DNA from: Rebecca billardiae RCC1528
Lineage: Eukaryota; Haptophyta
Reading direction: 5' to 3'
DNA: 64,000 nt
NCBI GenBank assembly: GCA_965240325.2
Contig: OZ251240.1
Coordinates: 124,001 to 188,000 of the forward strand
A model generated the notes under the pieces. The model was not told the DNA's origin and did no database searches. It worked only from the letters and a program-made list of their open reading frames with translations. The translations under genes and the position numbers were made by a program. Shown here piece by piece: positions 53,013-63,134 of this stretch. Each line of letters begins with the position of its first letter. Within the stretch, counting starts at the first letter, position 1.

Positions 53013-54848
53013 TCACTTGGCGGCGCCCTGCTCGGGCGGGCGGCAGCACTCGAGGCGGTGCGCATGCCACGCGCGCCGTTGGCACGCCTTGCTGCCGCCG
53101 CGGCGCGCGCACCGGGCCACGGGCGCGCGGGGCGCCCACGCGCCCGCGGCCGGGTCGCGAGTCAGCTGGCGCGCGCACTGGCCCGCGGGCCGCGAGCGGT
53201 GCTGCACGCGCTCGCACGGCGCACGGCGCGCGCAGCACCTGCAGTACACCGCCGCGCGGCACTCGCGGCACAGCCACGCGCCCGCGCGGCCGCACGCGGC
53301 GCACGGCGGCCTGCGCTGCGCGCGCTGCACGGCGCGCGGCAGGACGTGGGCGAGCCACACGTGCTGCAGGGCGCAGCCGTGCGCGCCGCCGAGGCGCGGG
53401 CTCGCGGCGAGCTGGTACCCCAGCAGGAGCAGCTCGACGGCGCGCGCGCGCGCGGCCGGCGCGAAGAGGCGGTGCGTGCCGGGCGACCACGGGCCGGCCG
53501 CGCCCACCAGCGCCGCGGCCGCGCGGTGTTCGGGCGAGGCGGCGAGGAGGGCGCGCGCGAGGCCGAGGGGAGAGGAGGCGTCGTCCTCCGCGCCGAGCGC
53601 GTCGAGGCTCGCGCCCGCGTGCAGCTCCGCGAGCACCTCCGCCTCGCTCAGCAGCTCGACGTGGTGCAGGGCCGTCGGCCAGCGCGCCGCGCGCCGCAGC
53701 CAGTCGGCCAGCGCCGCGCCGCCTCCCGGCCCCTGTCGCGCGCCGAGCGCGCTCGCGTGCCGTCCGAGGGCGTCGCGGAGCTCGAGGTCGGACTGGCGGA
53801 CGCCGCGCAGCGCCTGCGCCCTGCACAGCAGCTGCACCACGCGCAGCCGCTCGGCGGGCGTGTGCGCCTCGCGCTCGGCCGGCGTGCCGAGCGCAGCCAT
53901 GTGCAGCAGCGGCTGCGCGCGCCACGCGGGCGCGGGCTCGTGCGCGCGCGCGTCCGCGCGCGCCACCCAGCAGTGGCCGTCCACGTCCGCGCGCGCGTCG
54001 AGGAGGAGGCGGACGCACGACTCGCGCAGCTCGTGCACGGCGAAGCCGAGCGCCGTGTGCCGGTCCGCGCCGGCGATGTCCACGTGCACGCCCGCCTCGA
54101 GCAGCAGCGCCGCGCAGCGCGCGTGGCCGCGGCAGCACGCGAGGTGCAGAGCGCCCGCGCCCGAGGGACCGCGCACGTCGGCGCGCGCGCGCAGCAGCAG
54201 CGTGGCGAGCGCGGCGTCGCCCTGCGCGCAGGCCAGCGTGAGGGGCGTCGAGCCGAGCGTGAGCGCGCACTCCACGTCGGCGCCCGCCTCCAGCAGCTCG
54301 CGCGCGCACGCGAGCGCCCCGGCGGCGGCCGCCAGCTGCAGCGGCGTGAGGAACGCCGCGTTGCGCTGCTGCGCGGACGCGCGCGCGCGGAGCAGCAGCC
54401 GCACGCACTCGGCGTGGCCCTGCGCGCAGGCGACGTGGATGGCGCACGAGCCGTACGCGCGCGGGCGGGCATCCGCCGCGGCGAACGGCGCCGCGCACGG
54501 CGCGCGTGCGTCGGCGCGCGCGCGCGCGCCGAGCCGGGTGCCCGTCGCCGACGCGCACGGCGCCCGGCTGAGCTTGAGCCGCAGGGCGGTGGTGTGACTG
54601 CGCGCGCATGCGTGGATGATCGCGCTTGCTCCCGACGCCGCCAGCTCGGCGCGCGCCGGCGCATCCGCCTCGAGGAGTAGCTGCACGCACGGCGCGTGGC
54701 CGAACGCGCATGCGGTCAGCAGCCCCGCCTCGGCCGCGCACGCGGGGCGGTCGACGTCGACGCCGGCGGCGAGGAGCGTGTGTAGGATGCGGATGTCGGC
54801 TTCGGCGCATGCCTGCTCGGCCTCCTGCAGCTGCTCGCGCAGCATCAT
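53013..54848 (-). CDS. Ankyrin-repeat protein with C-terminal MYND zinc finger
   Basis: Exons 54848-53239 and 53091-53013 (intron GTGCTG...CAG, 147 bp, phase 2, stop-free) give about 562 aa. Around eight ankyrin repeats fill the first 330 residues, e.g. AIHVACAQGHAECVRLLLRA, PLTLACAQGDAALATLLLRA and ALHLACCRGHARCAALLLEA. The C-terminus is a MYND finger: CAACGRAGAWLCRECRAAVYC joins across the splice to SKACQRRAWHAHRLEC, restoring the exact CxxC/CxxC/YCSxxCQ..W..H..C pattern. Ankyrin-MYND proteins are protein-interaction adaptors; some (ANKMY2) act in cilia. The longest frame starts upstream with a non-ATG codon; MMLREQL at 54848 is the first ATG. Confidence 0.88.
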   Translation of the reverse strand: MMLREQLQEAEQACAEADIRILHTLLAAGVDVDRPACAAEAGLLTACAFGHAPCVQLLLEADAPARAELAASGASAIIHACARSHTTALRLKLSRAPCASATGTRLGARARADARAPCAAPFAAADARPRAYGSCAIHVACAQGHAECVRLLLRARASAQQRNAAFLTPLQLAAAAGALACARELLEAGADVECALTLGSTPLTLACAQGDAALATLLLRARADVRGPSGAGALHLACCRGHARCAALLLEAGVHVDIAGADRHTALGFAVHELRESCVRLLLDARADVDGHCWVARADARAHEPAPAWRAQPLLHMAALGTPAEREAHTPAERLRVVQLLCRAQALRGVRQSDLELRDALGRHASALGARQGPGGGAALADWLRRAARWPTALHHVELLSEAEVLAELHAGASLDALGAEDDASSPLGLARALLAASPEHRAAAALVGAAGPWSPGTHRLFAPAARARAVELLLLGYQLAASPRLGGAHGCALQHVWLAHVLPRAVQRAQRRPPCAACGRAGAWLCRECRAAVYCRCCARRAPCERVQHRSRPAGQCARQLTRDPAAGAWAPRAPVARCARRGGSKACQRRAWHAHRLECCRPPEQGAAK

Positions 54849-55060
54849 TGCCTCCGCGTGTGTCGGCGGCCCCGTGCTCACCCGCCGCGACTTGGCGCGA
54901 GCGCTTGCGGAATTCGCGCCAACGGCTTTGGCGCCAAACGCCAAGTGAGTAAACGGAGGCGGCAACCTCCATCATGTTTCGTTTCAAGGTCAATTGGCTC
55001 TCCAAATAATTCGCCGGCGGCGCCTTGGCGTCGCTACTCGGCCGCGGCGTCTGGAGCAGC
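54849..55060. promoter_or_regulatory. Divergent promoter with E2F-like palindrome
   Basis: 212 bp separate the two ATGs. At 54927-54938 stands TTTGGCGCCAAA, a perfect 12-bp palindrome that reads as the E2F/DP consensus TTTSGCGC on both strands. A related TTCGCGCC lies at 54913-54920. E2F sites drive S-phase expression in plants, algae and animals. Confidence 0.5.
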
Positions 55061-56725
55061 ATGCGGGCCCGACACGCGGCGCTGGCGCTGGCGCTGGTGC
55101 TGGCGGCACTCGCGCCGGGCGCGCGGGCGCACGCGCGGCTGGGCCTGCCCGCGCACGCCGCCCGTCGGCTCGCCCTGCCGCCCGCTCGCCGGCCCAGGCT
55201 GGGCGCGCGCGTGACGGCGGACGGCGTGCCTCCGCCGCCGGGCCCGCCCACCGCGCCGCCCTCGGCGGCGAAGCGCGCGTGGCCGCCGTGGCTCGACCCG
55301 GCGGACCGGCGTCGCATGCGCGAGCGGATGCGCCTCGGCCAGACCGCCGGCACGATCGGCCGCGTGATCGTCCCCTCGATCGTCTGCGCCATCCTGGGCG
55401 TGCTCTACTTTGACAACATCTCCAACCTCGTGATGAAGTCGCTCGACGCGGGCGGGCTGGTGATGGTGATGCAGGACGAGTCGCAGTTCATCCAGAACTT
55501 CCTGACGGTGATCGGGCTGCTCTTCTCCATCCTGGCGGGCAACGCGTACTCCTCGCTGTACACGCAGCAGGAGACCATCTACTTTGCGCTCTTCAACGAG
55601 GTGTCCGAGGCCAAGTCGCTGCTCGAGCAGGCGACGCTCGTGTGCCAGGGGCGGCCCTTCTACCCGGCGGTGCTCGCGCAGTTCGAGAAGTACGTGTCGC
55701 AGGACCTGCGCCGGCTCGACCTGCCCCCCGCCGCGCTCCTCTCCGCCCGCCCCGCCGAGGACCCCCTCGAGTCGATCATGTACATGACCTCGGTGGGCGT
55801 GCCCTCCGTCATCTACGAGACGGTCAAGTCGCTGCGGCAGGCGCGCGGCTACCGGCTCGGCGCGTGCCAGCGCAAGTTCCCCACGCTGGGGATCGCGCTG
55901 CTGTACGTGCTCGCGGCGCTCGAGCTGGTCGCGTTCCCGCTGCTCGGCGCGGGCACCGCCACCGTCTCCAACCGCGTGCTCAACCTGCAGTCCTCGCTGT
56001 TCGGGCTGCTGTGCGGCGCACTCGTGATGGTGCTGCGCGTCATCCAGGAGCTGCGCCTCTCGAGCGGCGGCGTCTTCACCGTGGACCTCGTGCTGCGCCA
56101 GATGGTGTCCGGGCTGGAGATCGAGCTGGAGCAGCGCAGGCGCGCGGCGGCGATGCCGCCCGGCGGCACGCTCGTGCCACCGCCCACGGCCGCGCCCGCC
56201 GCGCCCGGCGTGCCCGCGCCGCCGGTCGCGGCGCCGCTGCCGGTGCCGCAGCCAGCGCGCGCGGGCAGCACGCGCGCGGGCAGCACGTCGGACATGGGCG
56301 CTGACCGCGACGCGTGGCTGCCGTACACGCCGCCGCCGGACAAGCCGCCGCCGCCGCCGCCGCCGCCGCGCGGCGGCGAGTCGGAGCTGGGCGCGCAGGA
56401 GCCGCCGGCGGACGGCTGGGGGGGCGTGCGCATGGGGGGCGCGGCGCGCGCGCCGGCCGCGCAGGCGGCGGCGGCGGCGGCGGCGGCGGACGAGCGCGCG
56501 GCAGCCGCGCGCGCGGCCGAGCAGCCGCCGCTCGAGCACTGGCAGCGCGTCTTTGACGACGACCTCGCCGGCCCGCTGTCCGCGGCGGCGAAGCGCGACC
56601 AGCTCCTGGCCGAGGCGGAGCTCGAGGCCGAGCAGGAGCTCATCCGCACCGCGTCGTCGCCGTGGGCGGCGGTGCAGGCGTTTGCGATCACGGCGGTCGC
56701 CGCATGGCTGCAGCGGCCATCATGA
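55061..56725 (+). CDS. DUF4239-like (bestrophin-like) membrane protein, probably plastid-targeted
   Basis: The protein is 554 aa without introns; ATG at 55061. A signal peptide (HAALALALVLAALAPGARAH) precedes an Arg/Ala/Pro-rich transit-like region. Then come TM segments VIVPSIVCAILGVLYF, FLTVIGLLFSILAGNAYSSL, TLGIALLYVLAALELVAFPL and LFGLLCGALVMVLRVIQEL, with the acidic/aromatic block QQETIYFALFNEVSEAKSLL between them. This layout resembles DUF4239, a plastid-associated bestrophin-like family in algae. Function is not established. The C-terminal 190 residues are Pro/Ala-rich and end in a charged helix (LAEAELEAEQELIR). Assignment is from pattern only. Confidence 0.65.
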   Translation: MRARHAALALALVLAALAPGARAHARLGLPAHAARRLALPPARRPRLGARVTADGVPPPPGPPTAPPSAAKRAWPPWLDPADRRRMRERMRLGQTAGTIGRVIVPSIVCAILGVLYFDNISNLVMKSLDAGGLVMVMQDESQFIQNFLTVIGLLFSILAGNAYSSLYTQQETIYFALFNEVSEAKSLLEQATLVCQGRPFYPAVLAQFEKYVSQDLRRLDLPPAALLSARPAEDPLESIMYMTSVGVPSVIYETVKSLRQARGYRLGACQRKFPTLGIALLYVLAALELVAFPLLGAGTATVSNRVLNLQSSLFGLLCGALVMVLRVIQELRLSSGGVFTVDLVLRQMVSGLEIELEQRRRAAAMPPGGTLVPPPTAAPAAPGVPAPPVAAPLPVPQPARAGSTRAGSTSDMGADRDAWLPYTPPPDKPPPPPPPPRGGESELGAQEPPADGWGGVRMGGAARAPAAQAAAAAAAADERAAAARAAEQPPLEHWQRVFDDDLAGPLSAAAKRDQLLAEAELEAEQELIRTASSPWAAVQAFAITAVAAWLQRPS

Positions 56726-56978
56726 CTGCTACATTCTGATATACGACGACGATGACCGCTTACCTATATACGTATCATATATATTTGCATGCGAACGATA
56801 TTCGTAGTTATCATTCGCAGCAGCTGCTACTAGCAGCCGGCGCAGTATTAATTATTATTATTATTTTAGTATATATATTATTCGCATATATATATGTTAA
56901 TATTATATAATACGCTGCTGATGATGAATGAACATCATATACATATACATATATATATATATTAATATACATTATAGC
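56726..56978. other. AT-rich convergent spacer
   Basis: The 3' ends of two genes face each other across AT-rich DNA with short AT runs (56868-56900, 56940-56965). Nothing else seen. Confidence 0.6.
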
Positions 56979-58568
56979 TTAGTGTAGCAGTGTTGCAAGC
57001 GTGCTGTCCTCGCAGACCATCTGCCTCGCATGATCAGCGGCACGGCCCGTTGCTGCGGTCGTGGAGCTGGCGCCGCCGACATCGTCGGCAGCACCACCGT
57101 GCCCGTGGTCCGTCGACGCGACAGACGCGACAGGAGCATCGGCTGTCACACCAGCGGCACTGCGAGCGTCCGAGCGCACCGCCGACTCACGTAGCACTGG
57201 TACTTGATAATCGCCGACGACAGCCATGCCGGCGGCGTGTACATCACGAAGGCTGGCGCGCGCCTGGCGCCAGGCTGTAGTGCCATTGAGGAAGAGCCGA
57301 GACAGCTCCAGCTTGCTCATTCGATAGAGCACGCCCTTACCAGCCCACCCACTCGCATGCAGGAATGCTGGTCGTGTTGTCGGTGGGGGCGCGGCTTCTC
57401 CAGAGGCTGCCGAATGCACGCTCGCCCCGAGCTCCTTGCGCTCCCCGAGTGAGTACGACGGGCCAAGCATGCCCACCGGCGCGGGTCGATACACCAAGCC
57501 CTTGGACAGGCCTCCCTTCAGCAGCCGCGATGGCACGTAATTGCGGATCGGCCGGCACCTGTGTTTGCGCAGCTCGATGGCTGCGCTGCCGTTGCTGGGC
57601 TCGTTGCACTCGAAGAGGTTGAGGAACAGCCGGGAGTGCTCGTCGAGCGTGGCTGGTGGGAGCGGTGGCGGCACAGCGCCAGGCTGCGCCGTGCTGCTGG
57701 GTAGGCTGAACTCGTGCCTGCGCGTCCCACTCAGCGCGAGATAGACCGCGGACATGAGCCCCTGCTCCGTCACGCGCACTCGTCTGCTGAAGGCCGGCAG
57801 TCGCCGCCCGTTGCCCTTGTACGGCGCTAGCATCGCCGGCTGCTCCACCACGCCCGGCTGGATGTGCAGATACTTGCTGCGCTTGTATAGCCCGTGCACG
57901 TACGCCCCGAGCCTTCCTAGCGCGCCCGCGTGCCCGGCGTACATGCCCGCGTTGCGGTAGCACGTGGCCGAGCCGCCGGCAGAGCGGCGCGTGCACCGCC
58001 AGAAGGCCTCGCGCGTCATTCGGCCGATGGGGTCGGAGCTGCGCGAGCCATACAGTGGGCACAGAATGTTTGGGTAGCTGTTGCACTCCGCGCTGAACAC
58101 CACCTGCCCGGCCGGCTCGGCTTCAGCTCCACCGCCCTTCGCCCTCCCCGCCAGAAGCGCGTCGAGCGCCCGGGCGGCCGTGGGCACGCCCGCAGTCACG
58201 AGCGTGTCGAGCCCATCGAGCAGGACGAGTCGCTGCGCGGGGTGGAAGAAGAGAGGCGCTGCGAGGCCCATCAGGCGTTGCTTGGTTCTGATCGTGCCCT
58301 CCCACTCGGAGCCCTTGCCGATGAGGACCAGAGGCATCCCGTGCGCAGCGGCTGTGAGGCCGAGCGACCACAGCCGCGGACTCCCGCCCCTGGGCATGTG
58401 AGTCAGGATCGTGGTGAGCACGAAGGGTGGCGCGTCGGGGGCGTCGGGCTGGTGCATCCAGCGGCGCAGGTCGGCGCAGGTGATACCCGCGCTCCTTCCG
58501 CGCCACGCCGCCGCGGCCGAGGATGAGCACGCCATCATGAGCAAGGGTGTCATGATGCGCGCCGCCAT
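56979..58568 (-). CDS. PLOD-like glycosyltransferase domain protein, secretory
   Basis: The protein is 529 aa without introns; ATG at 58568. A short hydrophobic leader (MTPLLMMACSSSAAAAW) is followed by a domain with GMPLVLIGKGSEWEGTIRTK, RLVLLDGLDTLVTAG, VVFSAECNSYPNILCPLYG and YRNAGMYAGHAGALGRLGAYV. These match in order the N-terminal GT domain of procollagen lysyl hydroxylase/glucosyltransferases (PLOD) and related algal and giant-virus enzymes, whose DxD-like motif lies at DGLDT. No 2-oxoglutarate dioxygenase domain is present, so hydroxylase activity is not expected. The C-terminal 130 residues are unordered. The enzyme probably glycosylates a secreted protein or wall/scale component. 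Confidence 0.77.
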   Translation of the reverse strand: MAARIMTPLLMMACSSSAAAAWRGRSAGITCADLRRWMHQPDAPDAPPFVLTTILTHMPRGGSPRLWSLGLTAAAHGMPLVLIGKGSEWEGTIRTKQRLMGLAAPLFFHPAQRLVLLDGLDTLVTAGVPTAARALDALLAGRAKGGGAEAEPAGQVVFSAECNSYPNILCPLYGSRSSDPIGRMTREAFWRCTRRSAGGSATCYRNAGMYAGHAGALGRLGAYVHGLYKRSKYLHIQPGVVEQPAMLAPYKGNGRRLPAFSRRVRVTEQGLMSAVYLALSGTRRHEFSLPSSTAQPGAVPPPLPPATLDEHSRLFLNLFECNEPSNGSAAIELRKHRCRPIRNYVPSRLLKGGLSKGLVYRPAPVGMLGPSYSLGERKELGASVHSAASGEAAPPPTTRPAFLHASGWAGKGVLYRMSKLELSRLFLNGTTAWRQARASLRDVHAAGMAVVGDYQVPVLRESAVRSDARSAAGVTADAPVASVASTDHGHGGAADDVGGASSTTAATGRAADHARQMVCEDSTLATLLH

Positions 58569-58958
58569 GACGATGACGATGCACTGAAGGGGTTGACGTT
58601 ACTACCGGCCTGTACAATATCAGTCCAGAGATGAGTCTGTAACCGTTTTGTAGCAGTACTGGCATTCTATGATCGCGTTAATAACGACGTCGACACATGA
58701 TGTATGAGGTAGGATGACGCGGGTCTCCTGAGTACTGTACACGTACCTCAATACTATACGTTTTTTAACGCGCAGGGCCACCCCGGCTGACGGGCAACCT
58801 CCGGGCAACACGACGCGGAGCAGTGCTTCGACGACTACACATGTGCTTGGGGAGGTGCGCGGCGGGGGGCGCGGGGGCTGGCGTTGCCAGTGCGGCAACT
58901 TTTGGTTCCGGATGAAGTGAACGCCTCAGCAGCCTGCGGCGCGAGGTTCGGCCGTGAC
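58569..58958. other. Intergenic spacer
   Basis: Modest GC, holding the promoter of the PLOD-like gene and the 3' region of the exchanger gene. No gene seen. Confidence 0.5.
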
Positions 58959-59681
58959 TCACATGATCCCCATGAAGCGGAGCACGGCGAGCGTGGTGTA
59001 CACCACCCAGAGGGAGCCGAGGAAGGTGGCGCTCGCCCACTTGGAGGCGGGCGGGCCGCCCAGCTCGCCGCCCACCACAAAGCGGCGGTAGAGGATCAGC
59101 ATGGTGCCCACGACGCACACGGTGCAGAACACGCCCACGGAGAAGCCGAGGTCGCCGCCGAGCACGACGTACTGCGGGCGCAGCGTGCCCAGGTCGGCGC
59201 CGTCCCACAGCCGCGCCGCCACCTCCGGGTAGCGCGCCGCCCACGCCGCCTTGGCCTGCTCGTCCGCGGTGGTGCCCCAGTAGAGCGAGGCACACAACCA
59301 TGGCAGCCCGAGCCCGAGGAAGACGTTCACCGAGTTGGAGCCCGTCACGTTGGTGACGGACGCGTCGGCGGTGGGCTCGGTCTTCGCCGCGATCATCGAG
59401 GCGAACGTGTCGGGCAGCGACGTGCCGAGCGCCACCAGCGTGATCGCAGTCACCGGGTCGGGGATGGAGAGCACGCAGCCCAGGATGCCCGCCACGTCCG
59501 CGACCAGCGCCGTGAGCAGCCCGATGTGGCCGAGCGCGACGGCGAAGGTGGGCAGCCCGCCGAGCCACGCGGCGGGCGGCACGCTGAGCGCGTACAGCAG
59601 CTGCCACGGCAGGAAGACGAGGTGCAGCGCCCACGCGCCCGCGCCCGGCCCCGCCCTGCCGCCGGGCGCCGCCTCGGCCCT

Positions 59682-59716
<35 letters not shown>

Positions 59717-61439
59717 TTGGCGTCGAGCTGTCCCTCCGGCCGAGGCTGTGGGACTTGGACTGGTCGTCGTCGTCGTCGTCGGGCATGCCGTCGGAGGTGG
59801 CGCCGCCGCCGAGCACGCTGCCCGCCCCGCCCGCGTCCACCACCTCCTGCTCCTCCTCCTCCTCCGTGTGCGGCAGCAGCGCGTCCCACAGCTGCGCGCG
59901 CCACGCCGCGCCCAGCTCAAACGGCTCGGCGCCCTCGCCCTCGGCGGGGCCGTCGATAGTGACGGTGGGCGCGCGCGGCGCGGGGGCGCGCGCGTCCGAG
60001 CGCGGCGCGTCCACCGGGAGCAGCGCGCCCCGCTTCTCGTCCACGCCCGAGCGCGTCGGGCGGCGCGCGGGCGGCGGCGCGAGCGCTTGCGCCTGCTGCT
60101 GCAGCCGTGCGCGCTCCTGCGCCTCCACGCGCTGCCGGAATCCCTCGCGCTGCAGCCGCTTGGCGCGCCTGCGCTCGCCGCCGGGCAGCCGCTCGAGCAG
60201 CTTGTCGAGCAGGCTCGGCCCCACGCGCTTGCGCCGGCCGATCCCCTGCGCGACCAGGTACTCCTCCCGCCGGATCCGCTCGCGCTCCTTGGCCCACGCC
60301 TTCTCGCGCGCGCGCCGCGCCTCGTACGCGGCGACAGACTCGCCCTCGCGCGGGCCCTTGTGCGCGGCGCGCGGCTTGGGCGTCTTGGTCGACGGGTCGG
60401 CGTACGCGCCGACGCTCACGGGGAAGAGGAACGCGATCGACTCGGTCGCCACCTTCTTCACCTTGCGCCGCAGCGCGCGCCGCCGCCTCCGGCCGCCGTA
60501 CCCGATCCGGTAGGTGGCAATGGACGTGTGCGGCGTGAGGCCCATGTCCGCCGCGGCGATCGAGACGAGCTGCTGCTCGGTGAGGAGGCCCTGCGGGTCG
60601 TGGGTCTTGCGCACGCGCTCCATCTGCACGTGCAGCGCCTCCTCCACCTCGTGCATCTCCGCCGGCCCCACCACGCCGTGCGACGGCCGCCTGCTGTGCA
60701 GCCACGGGCTGGGTGCCGCGCCGTGCGCGCCCGCCTCGAGCCCGCCCTCGTCGGCCGAGCCGCCGCCCGCGTCGCCGTTGAGGCCGAAGGTGCCGATGTC
60801 GGCGTGGTAGCCCGTGTACACGAGGAGCGGCAGCCCCGCGAACGTGATCAGCGCCTCCGCCACCGTCACCACGTCCGGCGTCCACACGCTCACGCACAGG
60901 TAGAGCCAGAAGTAGGCGAGCAGCGACCACGCGGTCGTGACCACAAACGTGGCGAAGGAGCGGATGCGGCGCTCCTCGCCCGCGGGGACGGCGACGATGC
61001 AGACGGCGATGATGATGAGGAAGTTGAACGCCGCCGAGCCCACGATCGTCGAGGGCCCCAGGTCGCCCGCGTAGTACCCGTGCCCGACGACCTCGACCAC
61101 GTTGAGCATGATCTCGGGCGCCGACGAGCCGAGCGCCATCAGCGTGAGGTTGGCGACGGTGTCGTTCCACACGCGCACCTTCTCGACGAGCGGCTTGCCC
61201 TCCGCGTCCGTCTGCCCCTCCTGCACCACCTCCTTCTCCGCGCTCGTGATCTCGTCGATCGCCTCCATGAAGGTGTCGGCGATCACCGAGATGCCGCAGA
61301 ACGAGTAGAGCAGCGCGACGAGGTAGAGGAGCGCGCGGAGCCAGACCGGCCAGGCGTCCTCGACCTCGTTGGGCAGCAGGGGCAGCACCAGCCCGCCCGC
61401 GCCGCCCGGCTTGCAGATCGTCGACGGGGGCAGCCCCAT
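58959..61439 (-). CDS. Na+/Ca2+ exchanger, SLC8 (NCX) type
   Basis: The protein is 826 aa without introns; ATG at 61439. Alpha-1 repeat: VANLTLMALGSSAPEIMLNV; alpha-2: TAITLVALGTSLPDTFASMI followed by NVTGSNSVNVFLGLGLPW, as in animal NCX. Each repeat sits in a five-helix half, with the halves separated by about 440 residues of cytosolic loop. The loop is Arg/Glu-rich, carries FLFPVSVGAYADPSTK and polyglycine, and has no visible Calx-beta domain, so Ca2+ regulation would differ from animal NCX1. The enzyme exports Ca2+ in exchange for Na+. Membrane location (plasma or flagellar) is not readable. Confidence 0.92.
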
Positions 61440-62142
61440 CGCCGCGGGCACACCCTCGCTGGGGCCAGCGCCACCCCGGTGCTCGCGAAGTCGGCCAGCT
61501 GATCTGCTCGAGAGTCGAGAAGCGGGGAGAGGGGCGGGCTGGGCTGCCGGCTGCACACGTGCGATGCCGGTCGTGCGCCGCCGGTCGGCGAATGCTCAAA
61601 GTTGAAAGTAGAATGATCTGAAAGTCTGCGGTGCTCGCAATCATCTTTCGGACACGGAGTTGAGGCCGGTGCTGCTCTGGCTGCTCTCACTTTTGGCCCT
61701 TTCGGGCTTTTCCCGCCTCGGGAGAGTTTACTCACCGGCCTTTCGCGGGCGGAAAGAAAGCCGGAAACGGACAAGCTGTCCACTCCGAGGGGAGGGCATG
61801 ACCGCATAGCTCGCGACCGGGCTGCAACTACAGTTCTATGCGAGCAGCTGGGCCGCAGCGCGCAGACAGTCACACGCGCTGAGGCGAAGCCAAGCAGCGT
61901 GCAGTTGACTTTGGCAGCGGCGCAGCTGAGCGGGCGCCGGCCATCGGCTCAACTATCAGATTGCGTAGTTGCTCCCTACGCCCGGCGCCGTCAACCGTGC
62001 GTCCCGTGGCGTCGCGGCCACCGTTGTGGCAAGTACTTAGTGCATGTGCAGCCACAGCAGGCAGAGCGACACTACTACTACTCACTACTGTCAATATTGT
62101 TACACTTACTACAGTCCAGCCGTCAGCAGGCCGCGATCTACA

Positions 62143-62864
62143 TTGACACTGCGCCAGAAGGCCGGGGGCGTCCAAAATTGTCCCCGCCGACGGCTCGATG
62201 GCTGCCGCACTTGCGTGCCCCGCGTGCCTTGCGCGTGTACGTGCACCGGGTAGGGCGCCCCGACAGCGAGGGCGGGGTGGCGCAGATGGTCTCGTGGGAG
62301 GTGTGCCAGTGTGCCGGAGACGCTTCGACACCTTGGTGCCGTGCCCACACCTCCGTCCTTGTGCCCACACCTACGCCCGCGCCCGGCAGGACCTTGTGCC
62401 CACACCTCCGCCCGTCCACCATGACAACACTGAACACGTCGTGGGTTCGAGTGCACGGCTTGGGATTGATGCACGAGAGCTACTACGACGGCGGCAGAGA
62501 GCCGCATAGGGTGGGACTACCCGCACGCGCACTCACTACGGCTCGATCCGCCCGACATTGGCCTTGCACGCGCAGGCGTGCTCTCAACACGGCTCGGGTC
62601 GAGCACGCAGCAGGCAAGCGGCGACAAGGAGAGGTGTCTGGTATGGGCACGCCACCAAGGTGTCGAAGCGTCTCCGGCCACATTCGGGGCTCGGGCGCAC
62701 CGCTCCCACAAGACCATCTACGCCACCCCGCCCTCGCTGTCGGGACGCCCTACCGTGCACGTACACGCGCAAGGCACGCAGTCGCGGGGCACGCACGTGC
62801 GGCATCCATCGAGCCGTCGGCGGGGACAATTTTGCCTCCCCCCCGGCCTTCTGGCGCAGTGTCA
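62143..62864. repeat. Foldback: imperfect inverted repeat, ~210-225-bp arms
   Basis: The left arm (62143-62352, from TGACACTGCGCCAGAAGGCC) and the right arm (about 62640-62864, ending GGCCTTCTGGCGCAGTGTCA) are reverse complements with scattered mismatches and small gaps. They share AAAATTGTCCCCGCCGACGG and GGAGACGCTTCGACACCTTG. The spacer is about 287 bp. No transposase frame is seen. Flanking TCTACA words exist on both sides but not directly at the ends. Confidence 0.85.
62340..62415 (+). repeat. Short tandem repeat in foldback spacer
   Basis: Three copies of a unit built on GTGCCCACACCT, at about 62341, 62370 and 62397, at the inner edge of the left arm. Confidence 0.8.
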
Positions 62865-63109
62865 GTTCTACAAGTACAAGGGGCACAAGGCAGTCAAGGG
62901 CGGCGCGGTCGTCCGGTCCGAGGGCAAGCGGGCAAGGACACGGGAGGCATAGCCGGGCTCCGGCTATCGCTGTTGGCAAGGATAGTAGAGCGCTTCCGTC
63001 CGTCGTGGAGCGGACAGGAACCACCCGGCCGAGTTAGCCGACGGCGGCACGGAGGTGGCAAGGGCGGTCGAGGTGCCGCCGCGCCTGCCGAACCTCCCGA
63101 GGGACGCAT

Positions 63110-63134
63110 GTCTCTGATTCTTAGTAAACTGTAG
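63110..63134 (+). repeat. 25-bp motif shared with 15529-15553
   Basis: The words match over 25 bp with one mismatch and in opposite orientation (core ATTCTTAGTAAACTGTAG). Both lie in gene-free DNA. Confidence 0.85.

Noticed and set aside
61899-63134. A 411-codon frame across the foldback
   Set aside because: It runs through both inverted arms, which cannot both be coding in a sensible way, and shows no domain.
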